A DNA stretch of 64,000 nucleotides, from contig JACKCD010000002.1 in assembly GCA_020634215.1 (NCBI GenBank), positions 62,001-126,000 on the forward strand, written 5' to 3'. Of this stretch, positions 27,999 through 37,115 are shown in pieces; positions within the stretch are counted from its first letter, which is position 1, and every line of letters starts with the position of its first letter. This DNA is from Ardenticatenaceae bacterium. GTDB lineage: Bacteria; Chloroflexota; Anaerolineae; Promineifilales; Promineifilaceae. Under the pieces are notes generated by a model. It was not told where the DNA came from and did not search any database. It saw only the letters and a list, made by a program, of their open reading frames with translations. Both the position numbers and the translations under genes were made by a program.

Positions 27999-29102
27999 CT
28001 AGCGTAAAGGGAGGGAAATGGTAAAAGTAGAGCCGTGGCCGAGGCCGGCCGAAACGGCCGTTAATTCCCCCTCGTGCTGCTCCACAATCGCCTTGGCAAT
28101 TGCCAGCCCCAGCCCAATGCCGTCGCCGCGACTGCGGGCGGTGTCGCCTCGGTAAAAACGGTCAAAGACGTAGGGGAGTTTGTCGGGGGCAATGCCCTGG
28201 CCGTTGTCGCGCACGTGCACCAGCAGGTGGGGCGGCTGCTGCTCCACGCTGACGACAATGTGACCACCTGCCTCGCTGTAGCGCAGGGCGTTGCTGAGGA
28301 GGTTGTTCAAAACTTGGCGCAGCCGCTGGGGATCGAGTTGGAGGGTGGGCGTAGCCCCCAGTAGTTCCACGGTGAGGGTGATGGCTTTGGCGGCGGCGGT
28401 GGGTTTGAAGGAAACGGCCGTTTCCTTCACCAACTCCCCAATCGCCACCGGCTGCACATGCAGTGGTAGTTGGTGCGCTTCCGCCTGCGCCAATTCGTGC
28501 AGGTCATTGACCAGCGTTGTCAAATGCTGCGTTTGCGTTAGCAAACGGCCGATTTCCGCCTCATTTAGCTCATACACCCCGTCCAAAATGGCGTGCAAAT
28601 TCCCTTGCAAAACGTGCAGGGGGTGGCGCAGTTCGTGGGCCACATCGGCCAGCAGGTTGCGCCGCAGCGTTTCCGATTCGTCCAGCCGTTCGGCCATGGC
28701 GTTAAACGCTGTTGCCAGTGCCACCAACTCCTGGCTGCCTTCCGCAGGAACCCGCTGTTTGTAGTCGTAGGCTTTGATGGCATTAGCGGCCGTTTCCAGC
28801 TTTTGCAGTGGGGCGGTCAGGCTGCGGCTAAGAAGGATACCGGCGACCACGCCGATGATGGAGGCACTGATGATGACGGTGGTGGCCGCACGGGTGGCAT
28901 TTTGCGCCATGCGCTCGCGCAGCCGGGCGACAGTTTCGTCTGGCAATTGCCCGATGGCTTCGGCCACCTCTTGCTCCAGCGACACGGGTGACTGGCTTTC
29001 CCACAGGCGGCTGGCAAATTCGATGGTGAAGGCGGAGCCAAGAATGAGTAGCCCAACGCCAACGATGACTAAACTGAGTCGTACCCAGAGGCGATTTAAC
29101 AT
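27999..29102 (-). CDS. Sensor histidine kinase
   Basis: 367 residues with two transmembrane helices (about 8-28 and 72-95) bracketing a short extracytoplasmic loop, then HAMP, a HisKA domain with the phospho-accepting histidine in DVAHELRHPL, and a HATPase domain. The ATPase N box (NLLSNALRY), G1 (DNGQGIAPD) and GDGIGLGLAI are all present. It pairs with the OmpR-type regulator directly upstream. The signal is unknown; the small sensor loop suggests a membrane or envelope cue. Confidence 0.92.
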   Translation of the reverse strand: MLNRLWVRLSLVIVGVGLLILGSAFTIEFASRLWESQSPVSLEQEVAEAIGQLPDETVARLRERMAQNATRAATTVIISASIIGVVAGILLSRSLTAPLQKLETAANAIKAYDYKQRVPAEGSQELVALATAFNAMAERLDESETLRRNLLADVAHELRHPLHVLQGNLHAILDGVYELNEAEIGRLLTQTQHLTTLVNDLHELAQAEAHQLPLHVQPVAIGELVKETAVSFKPTAAAKAITLTVELLGATPTLQLDPQRLRQVLNNLLSNALRYSEAGGHIVVSVEQQPPHLLVHVRDNGQGIAPDKLPYVFDRFYRGDTARSRGDGIGLGLAIAKAIVEQHEGELTAVSAGLGHGSTFTISLPLR

Positions 29103-29104
29103 GA

Positions 29105-29166
29105 TCGGTATAATCAGTAATCGGTAATCGGTAATCGGTAAACTGATTACTGATTACCGATTACTG
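29105..29166. repeat. Inverted GGTAATC heptamer array between regulator and kinase genes
   Basis: Four GGTAATC/AGTAATC units run rightwards and then inverted GATTACT/GATTACC units follow. The array supplies the last codons and the stop of the response-regulator gene (Ser-Asn-Arg-stop) and ends just before the kinase start. Confidence 0.85.
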
Positions 29167-29861
29167 GCTGCACTTTCTATGAGCCTATAGCCAATGCCAT
29201 AGACGGTTTGGATATAGGTGGGGTTTTTGGGGTCTGGCTCGATTTTGCGGCGTAGGTTGCGGATGTGGCTGTCGAGGGTGCGATCAATGCCTTCAAAGTC
29301 AGCTCCCAACGCCCGGCGGATGAGTTCGTCGCGGGTGAAGACGTAGCCGGGTTGTTCCAGCATGGTGCGAAGGAGGTCGAATTCGGTGGCGGTGAGGGGG
29401 GTGGAACGGCCGTTAATCCGCACCTCCCGCTTCCCCACATCCATTTCCAGCCCCGCTACCGCCAAAATGGGAGCCTGAACCATCTCCCCGTGGTTTCGCA
29501 GCCGCGCCCGCACCCGCGCCACCACTTCGCGGGGGTTGTACGGTTTGGTGACGTAATCATCGGCCCCTATTTCCAGCCCCACAATTTTGTCGGTGTCATC
29601 CACCCGCGCCGTCAGCATGATAATGGGGATATGGGCAAGCTGGGGGTCGCTGCGAACCAGGCGGGTGATTTCCATGCCGTCCCGACCGGGCAGCATGAGG
29701 TCAAGCAGTACTAACTCTGGTTTTTCGCGGCGGAGGGTATAAACGGCCGTTTCTCCCTCATACGCCACCAGCACCTCATACCCCGCCCGCTCCAAATACG
29801 CCCGCATCAGCCGCACCACCTCATGGTCATCATCCACTACAAGTACTCGTTGTTTATTCAT
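29154..29861 (-). CDS. OmpR/PhoB-family response regulator
   Basis: About 235 residues. The receiver domain has the acidic pair VVDDD, a phosphoacceptor Asp in LVLLDLMLPG, and the switch lysine in YVTKPYNPRE. The C-terminal winged helix ends with LRRKIEPDPKNPTYIQTVYGIGYRL. I chose ATG 29861 (MNKQRVLVVDDD), giving the usual receiver start; an in-frame start at 29882 adds seven residues. It is transcribed before its kinase. The final three residues are encoded by an intergenic heptamer repeat. Confidence 0.92.
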   Translation of the reverse strand: MNKQRVLVVDDDHEVVRLMRAYLERAGYEVLVAYEGETAVYTLRREKPELVLLDLMLPGRDGMEITRLVRSDPQLAHIPIIMLTARVDDTDKIVGLEIGADDYVTKPYNPREVVARVRARLRNHGEMVQAPILAVAGLEMDVGKREVRINGRSTPLTATEFDLLRTMLEQPGYVFTRDELIRRALGADFEGIDRTLDSHIRNLRRKIEPDPKNPTYIQTVYGIGYRLIESAASNR

Positions 29862-29886
29862 TCTCGCCAACCCCTGCCTCAATCTT

Positions 29887-29892
29887 TATAAT
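29887..29892 (+). promoter_or_regulatory. Possible -10 box (TATAAT) for the DUF4926 gene
   Basis: Perfect TATAAT at 29887-29892, 32 nt upstream of the ATG at 29925. The -35 region is poor. It lies between divergent genes. Confidence 0.35.
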
Positions 29893-29924
29893 ACTCGTGT
29901 CGTTTGTATTGTTTGAGTAACCTC

Positions 29925-30260
29925 ATGGTAAAAAAAGAAATTCAGAACTATCAAACTGTTCGGCTATTAGAATCAATCGGTGCTTTTCCAAAAGGTGAGC
30001 TAGGCGCTATTGTAGAAGTTTATACTTTTCCCTATGAAACCTATGATGTCGAAATTGTGACGGATGATGGTCAAACAAAAGGGCTACTTGAAGCTGTTCG
30101 CCCTGAACAGATTGAGGTCGTATTCTCGCCTCAGCCGCAGCTAACGGCCGTTAGTCTCGCTCCCGACGGGACAAAAGCCAATATCCGTTTTGCCGATGGC
30201 ACCGAAATTATCCTCACAGCCGCCGACTTGTATGCTCATGCGGTGGAATACGCCAAATAA
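29925..30260 (+). CDS. DUF4926-domain small protein
   Basis: 111 residues. The first 60 match DUF4926 (QTVRLLESIGAFPKGELGAIVEVYTF-like beta barrel). The C-terminal half (VSLAPDG through ADGTEIILTAADLY) resembles the DUF2442 fold, so the protein may be a fusion of two small beta domains. ATG 29925 is preferred over a TTG at 29904. DUF4926 proteins often sit near toxin-antitoxin-like loci, but no partner is seen here. Confidence 0.7.
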   Translation: MVKKEIQNYQTVRLLESIGAFPKGELGAIVEVYTFPYETYDVEIVTDDGQTKGLLEAVRPEQIEVVFSPQPQLTAVSLAPDGTKANIRFADGTEIILTAADLYAHAVEYAK

Positions 30261-30268
30261 TTTGTAGC

Positions 30269-31489
<1,221 letters not shown>

Positions 31490-31494
31490 GTATT

Positions 31495-31567
31495 GGTTAA
31501 TTGGAGATTGGAGATTGGCACGAGCAAAGCGACCAATCCCCAATCTCTAATCCTCAATCTCTAATCT
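31495..31567. repeat. Inverted GAGATTG heptamer array between ATPase and permease genes
   Basis: Two GAGATTG units and, after about 20 bp, inverted CAATCTC/TAATCTC units that run to the ATPase stop codon. Same unit family as 16.8 and 55.9 kb. Confidence 0.8.
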
Positions 31568-32233
31568 CTAGTTCTCTACGACCAACCCATCCCGCAGCCA
31601 AATGGTGCGCTGCGCTTTTTCTGCCACTTCCGGGTCGTGGGTGATCATAACAATGGTGATGCCCTGGCGGTTAAATTCCTGAAAAAGGGTCAAAATCTCG
31701 TTGCCCGTTTGTGTGTCCAAAGCACCCGTTGGCTCGTCGGCCAAAATGATGGCGGGTTCGCCAGCCAGGGCGCGGGCGATGGCAACCCGCTGCTGCTGCC
31801 CGCCAGATAGCTCGTCCGGGCGATGGTCTACGCGGTCGCCCAGCCCCACCTTTTCCAGAGCTTGCCGCGCTCGCTGGTTGCGTTCGCTGCGGCTGACCCC
31901 GGCATACATCAGTGGCAGTGCCACCTGTTTGAGGGCTGAGGTGCGCGGCAGCAGATTGAACTGCTGAAAGACGAAGCCAATTTCCTTGTTGCGAATGCGG
32001 GCTTGGTCGTCGTCGTGCAGGGTGCTGACATCGGTGCCGTTAAGCATGTAGCTGCCGCTGGTGGGCACATCCAAACAGCCGATGACGTTCATGAGGGTGC
32101 TTTTGCCCGAACCAGACGGCCCCATGATGGCGACAAATTCCCCTTTGTCAATGTGGAGGTCAACCCCTTTGAGGGCGTGGACGACTTGGGTGCCCATTTC
32201 ATACGATTTGGTGATATTTTTCATCGTGATCAT
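31568..32233 (-). CDS. MacB-like ABC transporter ATPase
   Basis: 221 residues, typical of LolD/MacB ATPases. Walker A is GPSGSGKST, the Q-loop FVFQQFNLLP, the signature LSGGQQQRVAIARAL, Walker B ILADEPTGALD, and the H-loop is in MITHDPEVA. The ATG at 32233 follows AGAGG. It starts 10 bp after the adaptor gene, so it is translationally linked. It powers the permease encoded next. Confidence 0.93.
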   Translation of the reverse strand: MITMKNITKSYEMGTQVVHALKGVDLHIDKGEFVAIMGPSGSGKSTLMNVIGCLDVPTSGSYMLNGTDVSTLHDDDQARIRNKEIGFVFQQFNLLPRTSALKQVALPLMYAGVSRSERNQRARQALEKVGLGDRVDHRPDELSGGQQQRVAIARALAGEPAIILADEPTGALDTQTGNEILTLFQEFNRQGITIVMITHDPEVAEKAQRTIWLRDGLVVEN

Positions 32234-32243
32234 GGTGTTACCT

Positions 32244-33881
32244 CTAGCGCCGCAGCCCTGGTCCGGGCGGGCCGTTAAAACCATTGTCTGAAGCGGTCAG
32301 CACGCCCAAAACGACTTCATCCCCTTCGTTGAGGCCGCTGCTGATTTGGGTGTACTGGTTGTCGCTGAGGCCAATGGTGACGTTAACGGCCGTTACCACC
32401 ACCCCACCTGCCTCATCTCGCCCCGTCACCTGGTTCACCGAGTACACGCCCGTGTCTCTGTCCAGCCGAATCGCTGAATTAGGCACCAGCAGCACATTGT
32501 CTCGGTTAGCCGTGACCAAATTGGCGTTGGCCGTCATTCCCACCAGCACCGGCAATTCCGTTTGCCCTAGCCCCAAATGGACGGCAAAGCTGACGATGCC
32601 GTTGCTGTCAACGGTGGCACTTGGCTCAACGGCCGTTACTTCACTGCCAATCTCCTCATCGGGCCATGTTTCTAGGGTGACAACGGCCGTTTGTCCCACC
32701 GCCACCTGCCCCACATCCACCTCATCTACGTCCAGCACCACTTCCAGGCTGTCCATGTCCACCATTTCAACGGCAACGCCAGATGCTTGTTCACCGGGTG
32801 AGAGATTAACGGCCGTTATCAACCCCGCAAACGGAGCCACCAGCGTCCCCTTCTCCAGTGCCAACTGCGCTTGCGCCAACTGCACCTCCGCCTGCCGTAC
32901 CTGCGCCTCTGCCGTTGCCACCTGCGCAGCCGTCGCTCCGCGCATAAGGCTGTCCAGGCTGGCCTCAGCACTGGCTAACGTCGCCTGTGCCGAGGCAATC
33001 TCGGCCGCCGTTGGCCCTTCCCGAAGCTGGTCAAGCTGCGCCTGCGCCACATCGCGCCCGGCCACCGCCGCCGCCACGCTGGCCTGATTAGAGGCAATCG
33101 TGTCGCCGTTGCCGTTGACCAGTTCATCCAGCTTGGCCTGCGCCGCCGCCAAATCCGCCTGCGCTTGCAGCGACCGCGCCGCAAAGGAGGGTTCAATTTC
33201 CGCCCGCCGGTCATCACTCAGCCTGTCCGACACCAAAATTTGCACGTGGGCTTCTTTGGCTTCGGTTTCCGCCTTTTGTGCCATCGCTACCTCGTATTGC
33301 GCCGCCGCAATTTCCTCGGTGCTGCCGCCGCCCCGCGCTTCATTCAGACGCGCCTGCGCCGCCGCAATGTCCGCTTGCGCCGCCCGCAGCGATGCTTCTG
33401 CCGCCGCAATTTGCTCCGCCGAAGCACCACCTTGTACGTCGGCCAACTGCGCGGTGGTGCTGGCAACGGCCGCTTCTGCCGCCGCCACATCTTCCACGCG
33501 GGGCGCGGCCTGTAGCTCGGCTAAATTCGCCTGCTGTAGCTGCAAGTTCAATTCTGCATCAGCCACGTCACGCGCTAGGTCGGTGGTGTCTAGCTGCACC
33601 AACGGCTGTTTGGCCGCCACCACGTCCCCCACCGCCACCAGCACCTCGGCGACGGTGCCGCTGACGGTAAATTGAAGCTGCCCACTGCGCTGGGCTTCCA
33701 CCTGCCCACTGGCGGTGGCGCTGGCCGATAAATCGCCGATGAAAGCAACGGCCGTTTCTGTCCCATCTGTCTGCGCGGTGGCACTATCGGCCGTTGACCG
33801 CCCCCACACCACATACCAAATTCCAATCAGCACCACCACCCCGGCGATGCCCCATAGCCATTTTTTGTTGTTTTTGAACAT
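32244..33881 (-). CDS. Periplasmic adaptor (HlyD/MacA-like), first of two
   Basis: 545 residues. One N-terminal membrane helix (LWGIAGVVVLIGIWYVVWG), then a biotinyl-lipoyl half (SGTVAEVLVAVGDVV), an unusually long Ala/Gln/Glu-rich coiled coil of about 250 residues, the second lipoyl half and a beta-barrel domain. Adaptors bridge the exporter to the cell envelope. ATG 33881 is preferred because the upstream extension lies in repeats. It resembles the neighbouring adaptor along its whole length, pointing to an old tandem duplication. Confidence 0.88.
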   Translation of the reverse strand: MFKNNKKWLWGIAGVVVLIGIWYVVWGRSTADSATAQTDGTETAVAFIGDLSASATASGQVEAQRSGQLQFTVSGTVAEVLVAVGDVVAAKQPLVQLDTTDLARDVADAELNLQLQQANLAELQAAPRVEDVAAAEAAVASTTAQLADVQGGASAEQIAAAEASLRAAQADIAAAQARLNEARGGGSTEEIAAAQYEVAMAQKAETEAKEAHVQILVSDRLSDDRRAEIEPSFAARSLQAQADLAAAQAKLDELVNGNGDTIASNQASVAAAVAGRDVAQAQLDQLREGPTAAEIASAQATLASAEASLDSLMRGATAAQVATAEAQVRQAEVQLAQAQLALEKGTLVAPFAGLITAVNLSPGEQASGVAVEMVDMDSLEVVLDVDEVDVGQVAVGQTAVVTLETWPDEEIGSEVTAVEPSATVDSNGIVSFAVHLGLGQTELPVLVGMTANANLVTANRDNVLLVPNSAIRLDRDTGVYSVNQVTGRDEAGGVVVTAVNVTIGLSDNQYTQISSGLNEGDEVVLGVLTASDNGFNGPPGPGLRR

Positions 33882-33884
33882 TGT

Positions 33885-33975
33885 CTGTGTGATCAGTAAC
33901 CAGTAATGTCGTTGCACGACTGCTTTGCATACAGTCATCGGTTGACTGATTACCGATTACTGATTACCGAATACC
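33885..33975. repeat. GGTAATC-type repeats between the two adaptor genes
   Basis: GATCAGTAACCAGTAAT units on the left and inverted GATTACC/GATTACT units on the right (about 33945-33975), in the only gap between the two adaptor genes. Confidence 0.75.
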
Positions 33976-33979
33976 GGCT

Positions 33980-35578
33980 TTAGCCTCGCCCAAACGGCCC
34001 ATTAAACGTCCGCACGGGAATGGTCAGCGTGCCAAGCAGCACCTCATCCCCTTCGGACAGTCCGTCAATAATTTGCGTATATTGGCTGTCGCGCAGCCCA
34101 ATTGCTACCGTCACCGTTTCCGTTTCTGGTGGCCCGTCGCTGCGGCGGTGGAGCAAATTGACGGTGCTGATTCCGGTTTGACGGTCGGTTGTAATGGCCC
34201 CATTGGGTAGCAGCAGCACCCCTTCGCGGTTGGCGGTAATGAGCCGCGCATTGGCCGTCATCCCCAGCAGCACCGGCAGATCTCCCTGGTTCAGCCCCAA
34301 ATGGACTTCATAGGTGATGAGGCCGCTGCTGTCCTGGCTGGCGTTGGGGGCAATGCCGTCAACGGTGGCGTCAAGAGTGGTATCGGGCCAGGTTTCCAAA
34401 GTTAGTTCGGCCGGCTGCCCGACGTTTAGCTGTCCAACGTCCACTTCATCCACACTTAGCACCAGTTCCAAGCTGCTGTTGTCTACCAGTTCGACGACAA
34501 CCCCTGTGGCGTACTCCCCTTCGCTGACGTTAACGGCCGTTACCAACCCCGCAAACGGAGCCACCACCGTCGCCTTCGCCAGCGACTCTTGCGCTGCCGC
34601 CAAATTTAGTTCTGCCTGCTGCACTGAAAGTTGCGCCTGGGTAATCTGCTCCGTTGTTGCCCCATCCTGTAAATTTGCCAACGTCGCCTGCGCCTGGGCA
34701 AGCTGCTGCCGCGCCTGGGCAAGCTGGGCATCGGTTGCCGCCTGGGTGTTGAGGGCAAAATTAGCCTGGGCGCTGTCTAGCCGCGCCGCCGCCGCCCCCA
34801 CATTGGCCTGCGCCGCCCCCAAATCACCGCTGCCCGGTCCCGCCAGCAGCGCGTCATAGGTGGCCTGCGCCGCCGCCAACGCCTGATTAGCCGACACCAA
34901 CGCCTCGTCGGTGGCGGCGTTGGCAAAATCGGCGTTGCGATCCTGCGCGTCGGCCTGGGCAATTTGCGCTGAAATCAGTGCCGACTGTGCCGCCAGCAGT
35001 TGCGACTGCGTGACAGAATCTTGCACCGTTTGCAGTTGCGCCGAGGCGGAAGCCAACGACGCTTGTGATGAGCGCAGGTTGGCTTCATACAGTGCCATGT
35101 CGGCGGGGCTGGGGCCAGCCAGCAGGGTGTCTAAATTGGCCTGGGCACTGGCTAAGGCCGCCTCAGCCGAGGCCACGTCGGTGGCGAAGGGGGGAGCCAG
35201 CAGCCCGTCTAAATTGGACTGGGCAATGGCGACTGCCTGCTCGGCTTGGGTGACAGCTAAGGTCAGGCCGTCGGTTTCCAGCCGCACCAGTACGTCGCCG
35301 GATTGCACGCTATCGCCCACGCGCACGTGGACTTGCTCGACCACGCCGGGGCTGCTGATGGCGAGGCTGGCGGTGCGGCGGGCTTCCACTTGGCCGCTGG
35401 CGGTGGCACTGGCTTCGAGATCGCCAATGAACACAACGGCCGTTTCTACTTCATTAACGGCCGTTTCCTGTGCTGCCATCTGGTTGCGCTGAACCACAAA
35501 CCACCAGCCGCCCAGAGCCAACACTACCACCAGCGCGACCCAGACTAGCCACCGCCGTGTTTTTGTTCGTTTTGCCAT
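33980..35578 (-). CDS. Periplasmic adaptor (HlyD/MacA-like), second of two
   Basis: 532 residues with the same plan as its neighbour: N-terminal membrane helix, lipoyl half (SPGVVEQVHVRVGDSV), a long Ala-rich coiled coil, second lipoyl half (FAGLVTAVNVSEG) and a beta-barrel (SVDEVDVGQLNVGQ). It is first in the exporter operon. Having two adaptors for one ATPase/permease pair suggests a hetero-oligomeric adaptor or alternative subunits. The start ATG at 35578 gives the membrane helix at residues 9-28. Confidence 0.88.
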   Translation of the reverse strand: MAKRTKTRRWLVWVALVVVLALGGWWFVVQRNQMAAQETAVNEVETAVVFIGDLEASATASGQVEARRTASLAISSPGVVEQVHVRVGDSVQSGDVLVRLETDGLTLAVTQAEQAVAIAQSNLDGLLAPPFATDVASAEAALASAQANLDTLLAGPSPADMALYEANLRSSQASLASASAQLQTVQDSVTQSQLLAAQSALISAQIAQADAQDRNADFANAATDEALVSANQALAAAQATYDALLAGPGSGDLGAAQANVGAAAARLDSAQANFALNTQAATDAQLAQARQQLAQAQATLANLQDGATTEQITQAQLSVQQAELNLAAAQESLAKATVVAPFAGLVTAVNVSEGEYATGVVVELVDNSSLELVLSVDEVDVGQLNVGQPAELTLETWPDTTLDATVDGIAPNASQDSSGLITYEVHLGLNQGDLPVLLGMTANARLITANREGVLLLPNGAITTDRQTGISTVNLLHRRSDGPPETETVTVAIGLRDSQYTQIIDGLSEGDEVLLGTLTIPVRTFNGPFGRG

Positions 35579-35599
35579 TCTACGACTCCTACAAAAAAG

Positions 35600-35626
35600 C
35601 AGGACAAGTTTGCAAGCTTGTCCTAC
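35600..35626. repeat. AGGACAAG / CTTGTCCT inverted repeat
   Basis: 8-bp arms around TTTGCAAG in the divergent region upstream of the adaptor operon. It could be an operator or an unrelated dispersed hairpin. Confidence 0.4.
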
Positions 35627-35822
35627 GGTATCTTCATCATTACCATTGTACCGGAATATTATGCAGAAGTTGTGGAGAGGTTTTGCAATGATTGTGTAAG
35701 GAGAATTGGCAAAAACGGCCGTTTTGCGCTACAGTGAAATGGTGAAATCAGGAGATTAAGAGACTGCGAGACTGAATCTCCCAATCTTTCAATTTCCCAA
35801 TCTTTTGTTTAAGGAACATACG

Positions 35823-36233
35823 ATGAAACAAAAACACCTTTTCCTTTTGCTGCTTCTGCTGCTGCTTGCTGCTTGCAGCAGCAATACCGCTACTGTTGAC
35901 CCAGCCACCGTTGATGTGGCTTCTCTGCCGGCCGATATTGACGTACAAACCGTTAACGCCATTAAAGACCGTGACGATGTGTTTGTCATTGACGTGCGCG
36001 AGCAGTGGGAATACGATGAAGGTCACATTCCCAACATCACCCTGATGCCGATGGGCGAAATTGCCAGCCGTCTGAGTGAAATCCCTACCGATAAGGAAGT
36101 GGTTGTCACCTGCCGCAGCGGCAATCGCAGCAGCCAGGTCGCCACCTTCTTGCGTGACCAGGGGTTTACCAATGTCCATAACATGGAGGGCGGTATTTTG
36201 GCCTGGCAGCAGGCTGGCTTGCCGGTGGAATAA
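35823..36233 (+). CDS. Rhodanese-domain lipoprotein
   Basis: 136 residues. The N-terminal signal has a lipobox LLAAC at residues 14-18, so the mature protein is lipid-anchored outside the membrane. The rhodanese domain has the active-site cysteine in TCRSGNRS and conserved FVIDVREQWEYDEGHIP. Such proteins transfer sulfane sulfur or sense oxidants. The ATG at 35823 follows AAGGAAC. It is upstream of a LuxR-type regulator, separated by a 30-bp palindrome. Confidence 0.9.
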   Translation: MKQKHLFLLLLLLLLAACSSNTATVDPATVDVASLPADIDVQTVNAIKDRDDVFVIDVREQWEYDEGHIPNITLMPMGEIASRLSEIPTDKEVVVTCRSGNRSSQVATFLRDQGFTNVHNMEGGILAWQQAGLPVE

Positions 36234-36246
36234 TTTAGGAATGCAC

Positions 36247-36276
36247 GGTAGAGACGCAAAATTTTGCGTCTCTACC
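36247..36276. repeat. 30-bp perfect palindrome (GAGACGCAAAATTTTGCGTCTC core)
   Basis: Perfect palindrome with its centre between 36261 and 36262, extended by GGTA/TACC. It sits directly before the LuxR regulator start. Related copies occur at 39786-39825 and 58333-58360. An in-frame TTG inside it could mislead start prediction. Confidence 0.9.
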
Positions 36277-36278
36277 CC

Positions 36279-36932
36279 ATGTTTATGGATAAAATCCGCA
36301 TTCTGGTAGCCGATGATCATATTGTGGTGCGACGGGGGCTGGTTTTTGTGTTGCAACAAGAGCCTGATTTTGTGGTGGTGGGGGAGGCGCAAGATGGGGC
36401 GATGGCGGTCAGTATGATTTTTGACTCCGTTCCCCACGTTGCGCTGCTGGATTGGAAGATGCCGTTGATGGATGGGCTGGAGGCGGCGCGAAAAATTAAG
36501 GAGAATATGGCTTCGGTGCGGACGTTGGTGCTGTCGGGGATGCCGGTGGAAACGGCCGTTCTTGATGCCCTCAACCACGGTGTAGACGGATTTGTGCATA
36601 AGGATATTACCCCGGCCGGCCTCGCCCACGCCATCCGCACCGTTGCCGCCGGGCAGCGTTACCTTGGCCCAGAAGTCACCCAAGCCCTCATCGAACGCAG
36701 CCGCCAACCCCAAGCCTCCGACCCCGACCCCGTTCCCCTCTCCCCCCGTGAACAAGAAGTGCTGGAACTGATGGCAACCTCCGCCACCTACCGCGAAATC
36801 GCCGCCCAGCTTACCGTCAGCGAAGAAACCATCCGCACCTACGTCAAGCGCATCCTCACCAAACTCAACCAACCCAACCGCACCCAGGCCGTCATCGTGG
36901 CTCTCCGCCTCAAACTCATTTCCCTCGATTAA
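36279..36932 (+). CDS. LuxR/NarL-family response regulator (orphan)
   Basis: About 217 residues. The receiver has ADDH, a phosphoacceptor Asp in ALLDWKMP and the switch lysine in FVHKDI. A GerE-type helix-turn-helix follows (LSPREQEVLELMATSATYREIAAQL). No histidine kinase gene is adjacent. Start is ATG 36279 or 36285; both lie just after the palindrome and neither has a ribosome binding site outside it. That hairpin may therefore affect translation. A hairpin with T-run at 37078-37099 may end the transcript. Confidence 0.9.
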   Translation: MFMDKIRILVADDHIVVRRGLVFVLQQEPDFVVVGEAQDGAMAVSMIFDSVPHVALLDWKMPLMDGLEAARKIKENMASVRTLVLSGMPVETAVLDALNHGVDGFVHKDITPAGLAHAIRTVAAGQRYLGPEVTQALIERSRQPQASDPDPVPLSPREQEVLELMATSATYREIAAQLTVSEETIRTYVKRILTKLNQPNRTQAVIVALRLKLISLD

Positions 36933-37077
36933 CCTGTTGCAAACCTTGTCATTTCGACGAGTCTTCGAGGAGAAATCCCAACGGCTCAGCAAGTTCGTTG
37001 GGATGCTTGGAAAACCGTCAGCATGATCAAGGTTTTCGGTCACTCTGAATAGCAATTGGCCGTTATAGTTCTCTCGA

Positions 37078-37099
37078 AAGGTTGAGCAACCTTGTTTTT
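37078..37099 (+). terminator. Short hairpin with T-run after the LuxR regulator
   Basis: AAGGTT-GAGC-AACCTT at 37078-37093 followed by GTTTTT. A weak intrinsic terminator about 150 nt beyond the stop codon, between convergent genes. Confidence 0.4.
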
Positions 37100-37115
37100 G
37101 GGCTTCGCTATAGGT

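Noticed and set aside
35748..37055. 435-codon leftward frame opposite rhodanese and LuxR genes
   Set aside because: Forward-strand genes have intact rhodanese, receiver and helix-turn-helix motifs; the antisense frame crosses their boundary and the palindrome.
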